Origin: SELP01 sp035969385
GTDB lineage: Bacteria > Pseudomonadota > Alphaproteobacteria > Rhodobacterales > Rhodobacteraceae
NCBI RefSeq assembly: GCF_035969385.1
Contig: NZ_JAYKKJ010000004.1
Coordinates: forward strand, 310,001 to 374,000
Direction of reading: 5' to 3'
Length of the DNA: 64,000 nt
Below, piece by piece: positions 16,628-24,558 of the stretch. Under the pieces are notes generated by a model. The model made no database searches. It saw only the letters and a list, made by a program, of their open reading frames with translations, and was not told where the DNA came from. Numbering within the stretch: position 1 is the stretch's first letter; every line of letters starts with the position of its first letter. The translations under genes were made by a program, and so were the position numbers.

Positions 16628-17489
16628 GCCAGATGTCCGGGCCGCCGGCGATCTTCGGATCGACCGTGCCAAGGGCGGCGCTGTCCTTGCGGGCGTAGTC
16701 CAGCTGGCACAGTACCGACCGGATCGCGTTGACCCGCGCGCGGCGCTTGTCGTCCGACCGGACCACAGTCCAGGGCGCATGGTCGGTATGGGTGCGTGTC
16801 AGTGTTTCGCCGATGGCGTCGGTATAGGCGTCCCAGCGCGACAAGCCCTTAACGTCAATCGACGACAGTTTCCATTGTTTGAGCGGGTCCTGTTCCCGGT
16901 CGAGAAAACGGCGCAGCTGTTCCGCCCGGCCCACGTTCAGCCAGATCTTGAACAGCCTGATCCCGTCGTCGACCAGCATCTTTTCAAAGTCGGGCACCTG
17001 CGCGAACCAGGCTTCGCGCTGTTCGGGGGTGCAAAAGCCAAAGACATGTTCCACCACGCCCCGATTGTACCAGCTTCGGTCGAAGAACGTGATTTCCCCG
17101 GCGGCGGGCAGATGCGCGATGTAGCGCTGGAAATACCATTGGGCGGCTTCGGTTTCGGTGGGTTTCGACAGGGCCACCACGCGGGCGCCGCGCGGGTTCA
17201 GGTTTTCGCGGAACCGCTTGATCGTGCCACCCTTGCCGGCCGCATCGCGGCCTTCGAAGACCACGGCGATCCGCTGGCCGGTGTCTTTGACCCAACGCTG
17301 CATTCGGACCAGCTCGACCTGAAGCGCCTCCAGCGCCTCTTCGTAGGCGCCCTTGTTCCACAGCCTGTCATAGGGGTAGCCGGGATCAAGGATATCCTTC
17401 TTGCCACCGTCCCTGATCGCCGCGCGGACCTGTTCCGGGGCCTCGTCACGCGCGAAGGCGCTGATTGCGCCGTCGAAAGGAAGTTCCAT
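16620..17489 (-). CDS. ppk2: Polyphosphate kinase 2
   Basis: 289 aa. The P-loop kinase-like PPK2 fold is shown by the Walker A region FEGRDAAGKGG at residues 79-88, the LNPRGARVVAL lid segment and the Walker B-type FFDRSWYNRGVVEHVFGF at 136-152. In the family these enzymes move phosphate between polyphosphate and nucleotides (GDP/ADP to GTP/ATP or the reverse). The single-domain length fits PPK2 class I. It lies 55 bases downstream of the hydrolase gene on the same strand and overlaps the TetR start. Confidence 0.95.
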   Translation of the reverse strand: MELPFDGAISAFARDEAPEQVRAAIRDGGKKDILDPGYPYDRLWNKGAYEEALEALQVELVRMQRWVKDTGQRIAVVFEGRDAAGKGGTIKRFRENLNPRGARVVALSKPTETEAAQWYFQRYIAHLPAAGEITFFDRSWYNRGVVEHVFGFCTPEQREAWFAQVPDFEKMLVDDGIRLFKIWLNVGRAEQLRRFLDREQDPLKQWKLSSIDVKGLSRWDAYTDAIGETLTRTHTDHAPWTVVRSDDKRRARVNAIRSVLCQLDYARKDSAALGTVDPKIAGGPDIWHG

Positions 17490-17544
17490 GCCCGTCGTCG
17501 CCTTGTCTCTTACTGCTTTGCGCCACTATGGGCCGGGGGGCGGG

Positions 17545-18516
17545 TTAACGCAATCCGGCCCGGTCGGCGGCGCGGTCAATGGCCGCGATGACCACCTCGG
17601 GGTGGGTATGGTGCGGCATGTGCCCCGCGGCGGGGATCTCGGTCAGGGTCGCGCCGGGGATGATCCGCGACACGGGCCGCGCGTGGATGTCGATTGGCAC
17701 GATGGTGTCGGCGTCCCCGTGCACGAGTTCAACAGGTAGGTTCAAATCCGGGTATTGCGCCGACATCGCGACGACGAAGGGCCTCAGGTGGTTCACCTGA
17801 CGGGCATTGGCGCGGATCGTGTCGCGCCGCAGGGTCAGGGCGGGGGCAACGTAGTGGCCATAACCTTCGGGCGCCGGGGCCGGAGCGAAGATTTCCGAGA
17901 TCGTGTTTTCGACATAGCTGTCCGGCACGAAGGCTGTCAGCAGCGGGGCCAGAACCGCGCCGCCGAAGGGCGTGCCTACATAGCGATAAAGAGGGCCCAA
18001 ATCGCCGGGCCAAGGCAGGGCGACCCCGCCCACGCTGACCAGCCCCGCGATATTGTCGGGGTGGTTCAACGCCCAGGCCAGCGCCACCGCCCCGCCATAG
18101 GAATGGCCCAGCACCAGCGGACGATCCGCCCCCAGCTTTGCCGCGGCCGCCTGCAACAGTTCCGCCTGTTCCGCCGGGCTTTCGCCGCGCGGGGCGAAGG
18201 CCGCGCTGAACCTGTCATTGACCCGGTCGGAATAACCAAGGCCGGGCCGGTCAAAGACGATCACCCGGTAGCGGTCCGCCAGTATCGGGGCGAAGGAAAA
18301 TGTCATGTCCCGCGTGCTGCCGCTGGCCCCGTGGATCAGCACGAGGTCCGGCCCCGATCCCATGACGACGGCGTGGACGGTGCGGCCGTTCACATCCACC
18401 AGCTGGCCGGTCGGTGGAAACTCGGCCCGGGCAAGCCGTTCGTGCCGCGCCGCACGCCAGTGCACCAGCGCGACGAAGATTAGGGACAGAACAAGGACGA
18501 TAACAACAATACGCAT
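17545..18516 (-). CDS. Alpha/beta hydrolase with N-terminal membrane anchor
   Basis: 323 aa. Residues 1-20 form a hydrophobic anchor or uncleaved signal (MRIVVIVLVLSLIFVALVHW). The fold is shown by LVLIHGASGSTRD (oxyanion loop), RVIVFDRPGLGYSDR, the nucleophile elbow GHSYGG with Ser139, and HGDADTIVPIDIHA plus GHMPHHTHPE for the Asp/His of the triad. Likely located at the periplasmic face of the inner membrane. The substrate is not apparent; relatives include dehalogenase-like and esterase-like enzymes. Downstream neighbour ppk2 is 55 bases away, upstream metA is 48 bases away, all on the minus strand. Confidence 0.85.
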   Translation of the reverse strand: MRIVVIVLVLSLIFVALVHWRAARHERLARAEFPPTGQLVDVNGRTVHAVVMGSGPDLVLIHGASGSTRDMTFSFAPILADRYRVIVFDRPGLGYSDRVNDRFSAAFAPRGESPAEQAELLQAAAAKLGADRPLVLGHSYGGAVALAWALNHPDNIAGLVSVGGVALPWPGDLGPLYRYVGTPFGGAVLAPLLTAFVPDSYVENTISEIFAPAPAPEGYGHYVAPALTLRRDTIRANARQVNHLRPFVVAMSAQYPDLNLPVELVHGDADTIVPIDIHARPVSRIIPGATLTEIPAAGHMPHHTHPEVVIAAIDRAADRAGLR

Positions 18517-18564
18517 GGGCCAGAGCCTAGGTCGCGACGCCGGAAATGCCAGACCGACCCGGCG

Positions 18565-19509
18565 TCAGCTGCGCCAGTCGGTGGATTTGCTGCCAATCTC
18601 CGCCATGTCATAGGGCGTGGTCAGATAGACTTCGGAAATCCAGTTGCCATACAGAAGATGGGCGTGGCTGCGCCAGCGGTTCTGCGGTGCCTGCGACGGA
18701 TCATCGTCCGGGTAGTAGTTGGCGGGGACGTTGATCGGCGTGCCGTTGGCAATGTCGCGGTCGTATTCCTGCTTCAGCGTATCGCTATCATATTCGAGGT
18801 GGTTGAAGATATAGAGTGCGCGATGGGCCGGATCTTCGACCAGCGCCGGTCCCGTCTCCTCGCTGTCGATCAGGATGTTCAACCCGGGTTTCGACAGGAT
18901 CTCGTCGCGCTTCATCTCGGTCCAGCGGCTGACCGGCATGACCATGTCGTCCGAGAACCCGCGCAGGTAGGGCGAGGACGGCACGCAGTTGCGGTGCCGG
19001 ATGCAGCCAAAGGCCTTGTGGTCCAGCATGTGTTTCTGGACCCCGTGGAAATGGTTGATCATCGCCATCCCACCCCAGCAGACACCAAAGGTGGAATGCA
19101 CATGGGTCCGCGTCCATTCGAATACGCGGGTCAGCTCCTCCCAATAGGTCACCTCTTCAAACGGCAGGTGTTCGATGGGGGCACCGGTGATGATCAGCCC
19201 GTCCAGTTTCTCGCCCGAAGCTTCGATTTCCGAAAACGGGCGATAGAATTCCTCCATATGTTCGGCGGCTGTGGTCTTGGTCTGATGTTCGGACATGCGG
19301 ATCAGGACGAACTCGATCTGAAGCGGCGTGGCGCCGATCAGCCGGGCGAACTGGTTCTCGGTCTGGATCTTCTTCGGCATCAGGTTCAAAAGCCCGATCC
19401 GAATGGGCCGGATGTCCTGATGGTCGGCCGCGTCCACGTCCATCACCATCACGCCTTCGCGCTTGAGCACGGCATGGGCGGGCAGGGTGGATGGCAGCTT
19501 GATCGGCAT
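18565..19509 (-). CDS. metA: Homoserine O-acyltransferase MetA, predicted acetyl-CoA type
   Basis: 314 aa, full length. The class I glutamine amidotransferase-like fold has the catalytic Cys144 in FGVCWGGMA and the His in FNHLEYD. The substrate-deciding loop reads TGAPIEHLPFEEV, with Glu113 where the succinyl-specific E. coli enzyme has Gly111. In studied MetA proteins this Glu goes with acetyl-CoA use, so the product is predicted to be O-acetylhomoserine, a methionine precursor handled by a MetZ/MetY-type sulfhydrylase. It starts 46 bases downstream of the P-loop gene's stop. No SAM riboswitch was recognised there. Confidence 0.93.
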   Translation of the reverse strand: MPIKLPSTLPAHAVLKREGVMVMDVDAADHQDIRPIRIGLLNLMPKKIQTENQFARLIGATPLQIEFVLIRMSEHQTKTTAAEHMEEFYRPFSEIEASGEKLDGLIITGAPIEHLPFEEVTYWEELTRVFEWTRTHVHSTFGVCWGGMAMINHFHGVQKHMLDHKAFGCIRHRNCVPSSPYLRGFSDDMVMPVSRWTEMKRDEILSKPGLNILIDSEETGPALVEDPAHRALYIFNHLEYDSDTLKQEYDRDIANGTPINVPANYYPDDDPSQAPQNRWRSHAHLLYGNWISEVYLTTPYDMAEIGSKSTDWRS

Positions 19510-19555
19510 CAGTCAGCTCCGGTTGAATCTCTGGAAGGTCAGGTAGATAGGCGGT

Positions 19556-20419
19556 TCAGCCCCGCATCTCAAGGGCGTCTGCGATCACCTTTTCAAAGTC
19601 GGCGGCGGTCTGGACCGCGCCCATCTTTTCGGCGCAGACGGTCAGGCCCCAGCGGTCTGCCATGGCGCGGTAGCGGGGCTGGCGGTGGGCCAGCGCACGG
19701 GCATAGGTCCAGCGGATAAAGGCGTCGGGGTCCACCGCGTCTTCGGCGCAGCCCTGCTCAGCCAGGTAGTCCGCCCAGCATTGGGTCAGGAATTCAGGCT
19801 GATAGGCCATGGGTTTCGGCGCGCGGTCGAACCGGCGGACCAGTTCGGCGGTATGGGCGTCGGACCCTTCGATCCAGACCATCAGGGTCTGGGCCGACAG
19901 CTCCGCCATGATCGGATCGTCGGGATTGTCGGGGTCCACCCATTCGCAGATCGACCCGCCCGTATCGCAGACGAAATGCGGGTAGCCATACAGCCCCTCG
20001 GCCCGGTCGATGAAGTAACCGGTGTCCATCAGCGCGTTGATCTCGGCGCGGCGAAACTGGTCCTGCCTGCGGCGGTATTCGGCAATCGGGGTGCCACCCT
20101 GCGCCGGGTTGCCCGGTTTGCCCAGATAGGTCGACACCGGGGTCAGGTTGTTGAAGGTGATGTTGGACCCGATGTAGATCGAATCCGACATCAAGAGATC
20201 GCGCAGGAACGGCACTTTCATCGCCTCGCGCTTGGCGTTGTCGGCGATGAATTCACCCATGTATCGGGTGCCGATCCGGTAATCGACGGAATAGTGGAAC
20301 CAGTCGCCTTGCGCCCGCAGCACGTTGGACACATGGGTCTTGCCGAGCCCGGACATACCGAACAGAAGGACGCGCTTGCGCGGGGCGTTGAGCCACTCAG
20401 AGGCGGTGTAGTAAATCAT
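19556..20419 (-). CDS. P-loop ATP/GTP-binding protein of unknown function
   Basis: 287 aa. The only clear motif is a Walker A loop at residues 18-26 (LFGMSGLGKTHVSNVL), followed by a small-kinase-like layout: WFHYSVDYRIGTRYMGE, then a helical domain. No signal peptide or membrane span. It lies upstream of metA on the same strand with a 46-base gap and downstream of the fadL terminator. The nucleoside-kinase-like beginning suggests nucleotide-dependent phosphorylation or a regulatory NTPase. I do not recognise a named family and give no function. Confidence 0.7.
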   Translation of the reverse strand: MIYYTASEWLNAPRKRVLLFGMSGLGKTHVSNVLRAQGDWFHYSVDYRIGTRYMGEFIADNAKREAMKVPFLRDLLMSDSIYIGSNITFNNLTPVSTYLGKPGNPAQGGTPIAEYRRRQDQFRRAEINALMDTGYFIDRAEGLYGYPHFVCDTGGSICEWVDPDNPDDPIMAELSAQTLMVWIEGSDAHTAELVRRFDRAPKPMAYQPEFLTQCWADYLAEQGCAEDAVDPDAFIRWTYARALAHRQPRYRAMADRWGLTVCAEKMGAVQTAADFEKVIADALEMRG

Positions 20420-20470
20420 GCGCCCTGCCTAGACGGTCGGGCCCGCCCTGTGAAGATGGATTGTGCAACG

Positions 20471-20496
20471 AAAAACCCCGCCCGAAGGGGGCGGGG
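20471..20496 (-). terminator. Rho-independent terminator of fadL
   Basis: CCCCGCCC at 20476-20483 pairs with GGGCGGGG at 20489-20496 around a 5-nt loop. On the minus strand this is followed by TTTTT (A-run at 20471-20475 on plus). It starts about 27 bases past the fadL stop. Confidence 0.9.
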
Positions 20497-20522
20497 CCAA
20501 TCTCAGGTTTCTGTCGCGCGGA

Positions 20523-21548
20523 TCAGAAGCTCATGCCGACCTTCACGCCGACGCCGATGGCCGAGTTATCCTCGAACACGCCGGTCGGGGCGGTTGCGTC
20601 GCCGACGTTGATGTAGCGAATACCGCCCGAGATCTCGACGCCATTGTCCATGGTGTAGGCGCCACCAACCTGGATGCTGAAGTAGCCATCGGTCGGGGCG
20701 AGGGCCGAGGCCAGACCGCCCTGCGCCTTTTCATAGCCAAGGCTGACCGATCCCGCGAAGCTGTCCGAGAACCGGCGGCCAACGCCGATGTTATAGGTGA
20801 TGGAATCGCTGTCGGGGGCGTAGAGTTCGCCTGCCGGGCCGCTGTCGGTCACGGTTACGGCGGACCAATCCGCCCAGCGGATCGACCCGAACAGAAGCGT
20901 ATCGGCCGCGATACCGGTCTGGAAATCCAGATTGACGGACTGCGGGAAATCCGCGGTCAGGGTGGTGGGAACGGTGATCCCGTCAAGTTCGAGGCTGATC
21001 GCGCTAGAATAGGTCAGGGCCACGCGCAGGGCGATGTCCGGGATTTCATAGGCGCCCCCGACAACATAACCGACACCGCTGCCGGAGCTATAGTCGTTCG
21101 CAAACGCACCTAGGTCGATTGATCCGCTGCCGTTCAGCATCCGGACACCTGCATGGGCCGAGACCCGTTCGTTGATCTGGTATTGGCCGAGGGCGGTGAT
21201 CGACATTGTTTCGACCGATGCCATCGGAACCGCGCCACCGCCGATGTCGGGGTATTCGATGGCAGCGCCGAACGGTTGATCGACGATCAAGGCAAAAGCC
21301 ACATTGTCGTTCACCTGGGTCCGCATGGCGAACCCGATCGACGAATAGGGCTGTGCGACAGAGCCTTCGCCCGCGTAGGGCGCGCTGCTGGCGGTAACGC
21401 TGGGCATCACATAGCCAAAGCTGAATTCGGCATAATTGCCGTCTTCGAAAATCGCGCCGATCCCCTGGCCGGACCGGTCAAGGCCGCCCGCATGTGCCAA
21501 AGTGGTCGACATCAACAGGGCAGCGCCACCTGCGACAAACTTCTTCAT
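20523..21548 (-). CDS. OmpP1/FadL family outer-membrane transporter
   Basis: 341 aa from the ATG at 21548, which has GGGAGGATAAC upstream; a 12-residue longer frame lacks a site. A signal peptide is clear (MKKFVAGGAALLMSTTLAHA, cleaved before GGLDRSG). The mature protein starts with the FadL-like plug sequence LDRSGQGIGAIFEDGNYAEFSFGYV and continues as alternating amphipathic strands to a C-terminal Phe (KVGMSF) for BAM insertion. It probably carries long-chain fatty acids or other hydrophobic compounds over the outer membrane. At 341 aa it is shorter than E. coli FadL. Its upstream region has a promoter with an overlapping palindrome. Confidence 0.87.
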   Translation of the reverse strand: MKKFVAGGAALLMSTTLAHAGGLDRSGQGIGAIFEDGNYAEFSFGYVMPSVTASSAPYAGEGSVAQPYSSIGFAMRTQVNDNVAFALIVDQPFGAAIEYPDIGGGAVPMASVETMSITALGQYQINERVSAHAGVRMLNGSGSIDLGAFANDYSSGSGVGYVVGGAYEIPDIALRVALTYSSAISLELDGITVPTTLTADFPQSVNLDFQTGIAADTLLFGSIRWADWSAVTVTDSGPAGELYAPDSDSITYNIGVGRRFSDSFAGSVSLGYEKAQGGLASALAPTDGYFSIQVGGAYTMDNGVEISGGIRYINVGDATAPTGVFEDNSAIGVGVKVGMSF

Positions 21549-21591
21549 TTTGTTATCCTCCCGTCGCATGGGACTTGCCATGCTGTTCCTC

Positions 21592-21633
21592 TTCCTGCGC
21601 AGGAAAATACGGAAGCGGTCAAAAAACGGTCAA
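21592..21633 (-). promoter_or_regulatory. fadL promoter with overlapping operator-like palindrome
   Basis: On the minus strand, TTGACC (21628-21633), an 18-base spacer and TATTTT (21604-21609) form a promoter. A 14-bp perfect palindrome TTCCTGCGCAGGAA at 21592-21605 overlaps the -10 edge and the expected start point. A second TTGACC lies 11 bases downstream of the first (21617-21622). Confidence 0.5.
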
Positions 21634-21692
21634 TTATTTACGCTACGTCAGCAAATCGTTTGCGCCGCAGCGTCACAAAAATGTCCCGCGCG

Positions 21693-22547
21693 TTAACCTT
21701 TTGCCGCCCGGACGTTGATCCAGTTGGCGGCAAAGATGACGGCCGCGCCGACAAAGACCAGCGCGTCGATTGGTTCGGCGTAGACCAGCATTCCGATGAT
21801 CGCGATCAGCGGCAGGCGAGCAAAGTCGATGGGCATGACAAAGGACGCCGGGGCAAGGCGCAACGCGGTTGTCAGGCAGAAATGCGCAAGCAAACCGGCG
21901 CACCCGATCAGGAACAACCACGGCGTAGTCGCGGGGGACGGCAACATGAAATCTCCATCGTAACCCGCTGCAATGGCGCCGAAAATGGCTTGCAGGACCG
22001 TGAGGTAAACAAGGATACCGGTGATGGTTTCGGTGCGGGTCAAGCGGCGCGTCAGCACAGCCGTCAGCCCGAACCCGACCGCCGAAAGGGCCGCCGCCCC
22101 CAATCCCCAGGACAGCGCGTCGGGGCTGGGCCGTGCCACGATCAAGATGCCGATGAACCCGAGCGCTGCCGCCATGGCGCCGGTTCGGGTTATCCGTTCG
22201 CCCAGAACCAGCGGCGCCAGAAGGATCGCCCAGATTGGCGTGGTGAATTCCAGTGCGAAAACCTGGGCCAGGGGGATCGCGGTCAGGGCATAGAACCAAA
22301 GGTTTTGACCCGAGAAATGTGCAAGGTTTCTAATAAGATGCAACCCGAACTTCGCGCGGCTTACCTGTCCCAGAGTACCCGCATAGCCCGCGACCGAAAA
22401 GACGATCACGATCCCGACGCAGGACCGGTAGAACATGATCTCGAAGGTATCGAGCTCGAACGAGACTGCCCGCCCGGCCACGGCCATTGAAGTGAAAGAG
22501 ACGATGGCCCCGATCATCCAGAAGGCTGCGCAGACGTGCGGCGCCAT
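21693..22547 (-). CDS. DMT family (EamA-type) transporter
   Basis: 284 aa with about ten hydrophobic spans in two homologous halves of five, the EamA layout. Recognisable pieces are SFELDTFEIMFYRS in helix 2 of the first half, HFSGQNLWFYALTAIPLAQVFALEFTTPIWAILLAPLVLGE ending the first repeat and the matching ASFVMPIDFARLPLIAIIGMLVYAEP in the second. These proteins export amino acids, nucleosides or other metabolites from the cytoplasm. The gene follows the monooxygenase by 2 bases, which follows guaA by overlap order, so all three minus-strand genes could share transcripts. The substrate is unknown. Confidence 0.87.
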   Translation of the reverse strand: MAPHVCAAFWMIGAIVSFTSMAVAGRAVSFELDTFEIMFYRSCVGIVIVFSVAGYAGTLGQVSRAKFGLHLIRNLAHFSGQNLWFYALTAIPLAQVFALEFTTPIWAILLAPLVLGERITRTGAMAAALGFIGILIVARPSPDALSWGLGAAALSAVGFGLTAVLTRRLTRTETITGILVYLTVLQAIFGAIAAGYDGDFMLPSPATTPWLFLIGCAGLLAHFCLTTALRLAPASFVMPIDFARLPLIAIIGMLVYAEPIDALVFVGAAVIFAANWINVRAAKG

Positions 22548-22549
22548 GG

Positions 22550-22828
22550 TCAGCCGTCGACTTCGGTGATCTGGTAGTCGCGGGGGATACCGGCGCTGAC
22601 TTTCGCCCAGTCGGAGGCCCCGGCGCGGGCCTGATGCGCGTCAAAGGCGGCCCGGTCGGTGAACAGTTCGGACACCATGAACCGGCCAGCGATGCTGTCG
22701 CTTTCGACGACGTTGAATTCGACACAGCCCGGCTCGGCCCGTGTCAGGGAGATATGCGTGGGCAGGGCGGCACGGATGTCATCCAACCGCTCTGCCGGTA
22801 CGTCGATATGTCCCGCCAGCCGGATCAT
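22550..22828 (-). CDS. Antibiotic biosynthesis monooxygenase-type (ABM) small protein
   Basis: 92 aa from the ATG at 22828, whose ATG overlaps the guaA TGA as ATGA; the 12-residue longer frame is therefore not chosen. It has the ferredoxin-like ABM pattern: MIRLAGHIDVPAERLDDI, SLTRAEPGCVEFNVVE, then FMVSELFTDRAAFDAHQA and a short last strand. Such proteins act as cofactor-free monooxygenases, heme degraders or stress proteins, mostly as dimers. Translational coupling to guaA is a matter of position; no functional link to GMP synthesis is known. Confidence 0.8.
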   Translation of the reverse strand: MIRLAGHIDVPAERLDDIRAALPTHISLTRAEPGCVEFNVVESDSIAGRFMVSELFTDRAAFDAHQARAGASDWAKVSAGIPRDYQITEVDG

Positions 22829-24387
22829 TCGAGTTCGATCGTCCCCGGCGGTTTCGAGGTGCAATCGTAGAACACACGGTTCACGCCTTTCACCTCGTTA
22901 ATGATCCGGGTGGAGGTTTCGCCAAGGAAATCATGGGTGAACGGGTAATAATCGGCGGTCATCCCATCGACCGAGGTCACGGCCCGCAGCCCGATGGCGT
23001 AGTCATAGGTCCGCCCATCGCCCATCACGCCCACGGTCCGCATCGGCAGGATCGCGGCGAAGGCCTGCCAGATCTCGTCATACAGGCCGTGCTTGCGGAT
23101 CTGATCGATATAGACCGCATCGGCCTGCCGCAGGATGTCCAGCTTTTCGCGGGTAATCTCGCCGGGGCAGCGGATGGCGAGGCCGGGGCCGGGGAAAGGG
23201 TGGCGCCCGATGAAATGGTCGGGCAGGCCCAGTTCGCGGCCTAATGCGCGCACCTCGTCCTTGAACAGCCCACGCAGCGGCTCGACCAGTTTCAGACCCA
23301 TCTTTTCCGGCAACCCGCCGACGTTGTGGTGCGATTTGATCGTGACGGAGGGACCACCAGAAAAAGACACCGATTCAATGACATCGGGGTAAAGGGTCCC
23401 CTGCGCGAGGAATTCGGCGCCTTCGATCGTATCGGCGTATTTCTGGAACACGTCGATGAACAGCTTGCCGATGGTCTTGCGCTTCACCTCGGGGTCGCTG
23501 ACGCCTTCCAGTTCACCCAGGAACAGGTCGGATTCATCGGCGTGGATGAGGTTCAGGTTGTAGTTTTCACGGAACATCTGAACGACCTGTTCGGCCTCGT
23601 TCAGGCGCAGCAGGCCGTGGTCCACGAAAACGCAGGTCAGCTGATCGCCGATCGCCTCGTGCAGCAGGATGCCGGTGACGGAACTGTCGACGCCACCGGA
23701 CAGGGCACAGATCACCTGCTTGTCGCCAACCTGTGCGCGGATCGTTTCGATCATTTCCTCGCGGTAGGCGCCCATGGTCCAGTCGCCCGAGAAGCCCGCC
23801 AGACGCACGAAGTTTTCATAAAGCTTTGCGCCGTTCGGGGTGTGGTGCACCTCGGGGTGGAATTGCACCGCAAAGAAGTTGCGTGCGGGGTCGGCCGTGA
23901 TGGCAAAGGGCGCGCCGGGCGAGGTGCCGAAGACCTCGAACCCGGGGGCGATTTTCGACACGTGGTCGCCGTGGCTCATCCAGACCTGTTCGCGCCCGCC
24001 GTCAAACCATCCGTCCAGAAGCGGCAGCTTGGCATCGGTGGGGGTGACATAGGCGCGGCCGAATTCGGCGGTGCCATGGCCCGATTCCACAAGGCCGCCA
24101 AGGCATTGCATCATGACCTGCTGGCCATAGCAGATGCCCAGGATCGGAACCCCAAGGTCGAACACCGTCTCCGGTGGCCGGGGCGACCCCTCGCGGGTGA
24201 CGCTGTCGGGCCCGCCCGAGAAGATCACAGCCTTTGGTGCAAAATCAGCAAGGAAGGCGTCGGTGACGTTCTGGTAGGGGTGGATTTCGCAATAGACGTT
24301 CAGCTCGCGCAGGCGCCGCGCAATCAGCTGCGTGACCTGGCTGCCGAAGTCGATGATAAGCAGTTTTTCGTGGGACATGCTGGACAT
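22825..24387 (-). CDS. guaA: GMP synthase (glutamine-hydrolysing)
   Basis: 520 aa, the normal length. The N-terminal amidotransferase has the nucleophile Cys86 in GICYGQQ and the His/Glu pair in QFHPEVHHT. The ATP pyrophosphatase domain has the P-loop ALSGGVDSSV, and the C-terminal dimer domain ends with RVFYDCTSKPPGTIEWE-like sequence (here TIELE). It converts XMP, glutamine and ATP to GMP. The start MSSMSHEKLLIIDFGSQ at 24387 was chosen over a much longer open frame whose upstream part is antisense to the MttB gene; MSHEK at 24378 is a close alternative. Confidence 0.97.
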   Translation of the reverse strand: MSSMSHEKLLIIDFGSQVTQLIARRLRELNVYCEIHPYQNVTDAFLADFAPKAVIFSGGPDSVTREGSPRPPETVFDLGVPILGICYGQQVMMQCLGGLVESGHGTAEFGRAYVTPTDAKLPLLDGWFDGGREQVWMSHGDHVSKIAPGFEVFGTSPGAPFAITADPARNFFAVQFHPEVHHTPNGAKLYENFVRLAGFSGDWTMGAYREEMIETIRAQVGDKQVICALSGGVDSSVTGILLHEAIGDQLTCVFVDHGLLRLNEAEQVVQMFRENYNLNLIHADESDLFLGELEGVSDPEVKRKTIGKLFIDVFQKYADTIEGAEFLAQGTLYPDVIESVSFSGGPSVTIKSHHNVGGLPEKMGLKLVEPLRGLFKDEVRALGRELGLPDHFIGRHPFPGPGLAIRCPGEITREKLDILRQADAVYIDQIRKHGLYDEIWQAFAAILPMRTVGVMGDGRTYDYAIGLRAVTSVDGMTADYYPFTHDFLGETSTRIINEVKGVNRVFYDCTSKPPGTIELE

Positions 24388-24558
24388 GCCGCCTGATAGG
24401 CTTGACCCGCGATTTGCGCAAGCCCTTCGCGTGACGGGGCCGCGCGGCGCGGTCTGACACGCCAATGTCGCTTTTGCCCCTAGCAGGACGCAATTCAAGC
24501 ACAGGGGCTTGGCTGTGCGGCGTATCAGCATCCCACATACCTTACGGAGGGAATCAAG

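Noticed and set aside
14762..16732. A 656-codon open frame on the plus strand across the acyltransferase and TetR genes
   Set aside because: It is antisense to clear genes and its protein is Arg/Gly/Pro/His/Gln-rich with no motif, a known effect of GC-rich third positions.
19510..19555. SAM-II riboswitch upstream of metA
   Set aside because: Only 46 bases are available and the conserved SAM-II pairing and loop sequences are not visible.
21153..22490. 445-codon plus-strand frame over fadL and the DMT transporter
   Set aside because: Composition and lack of motifs mark it as a shadow of two well-supported minus-strand genes.
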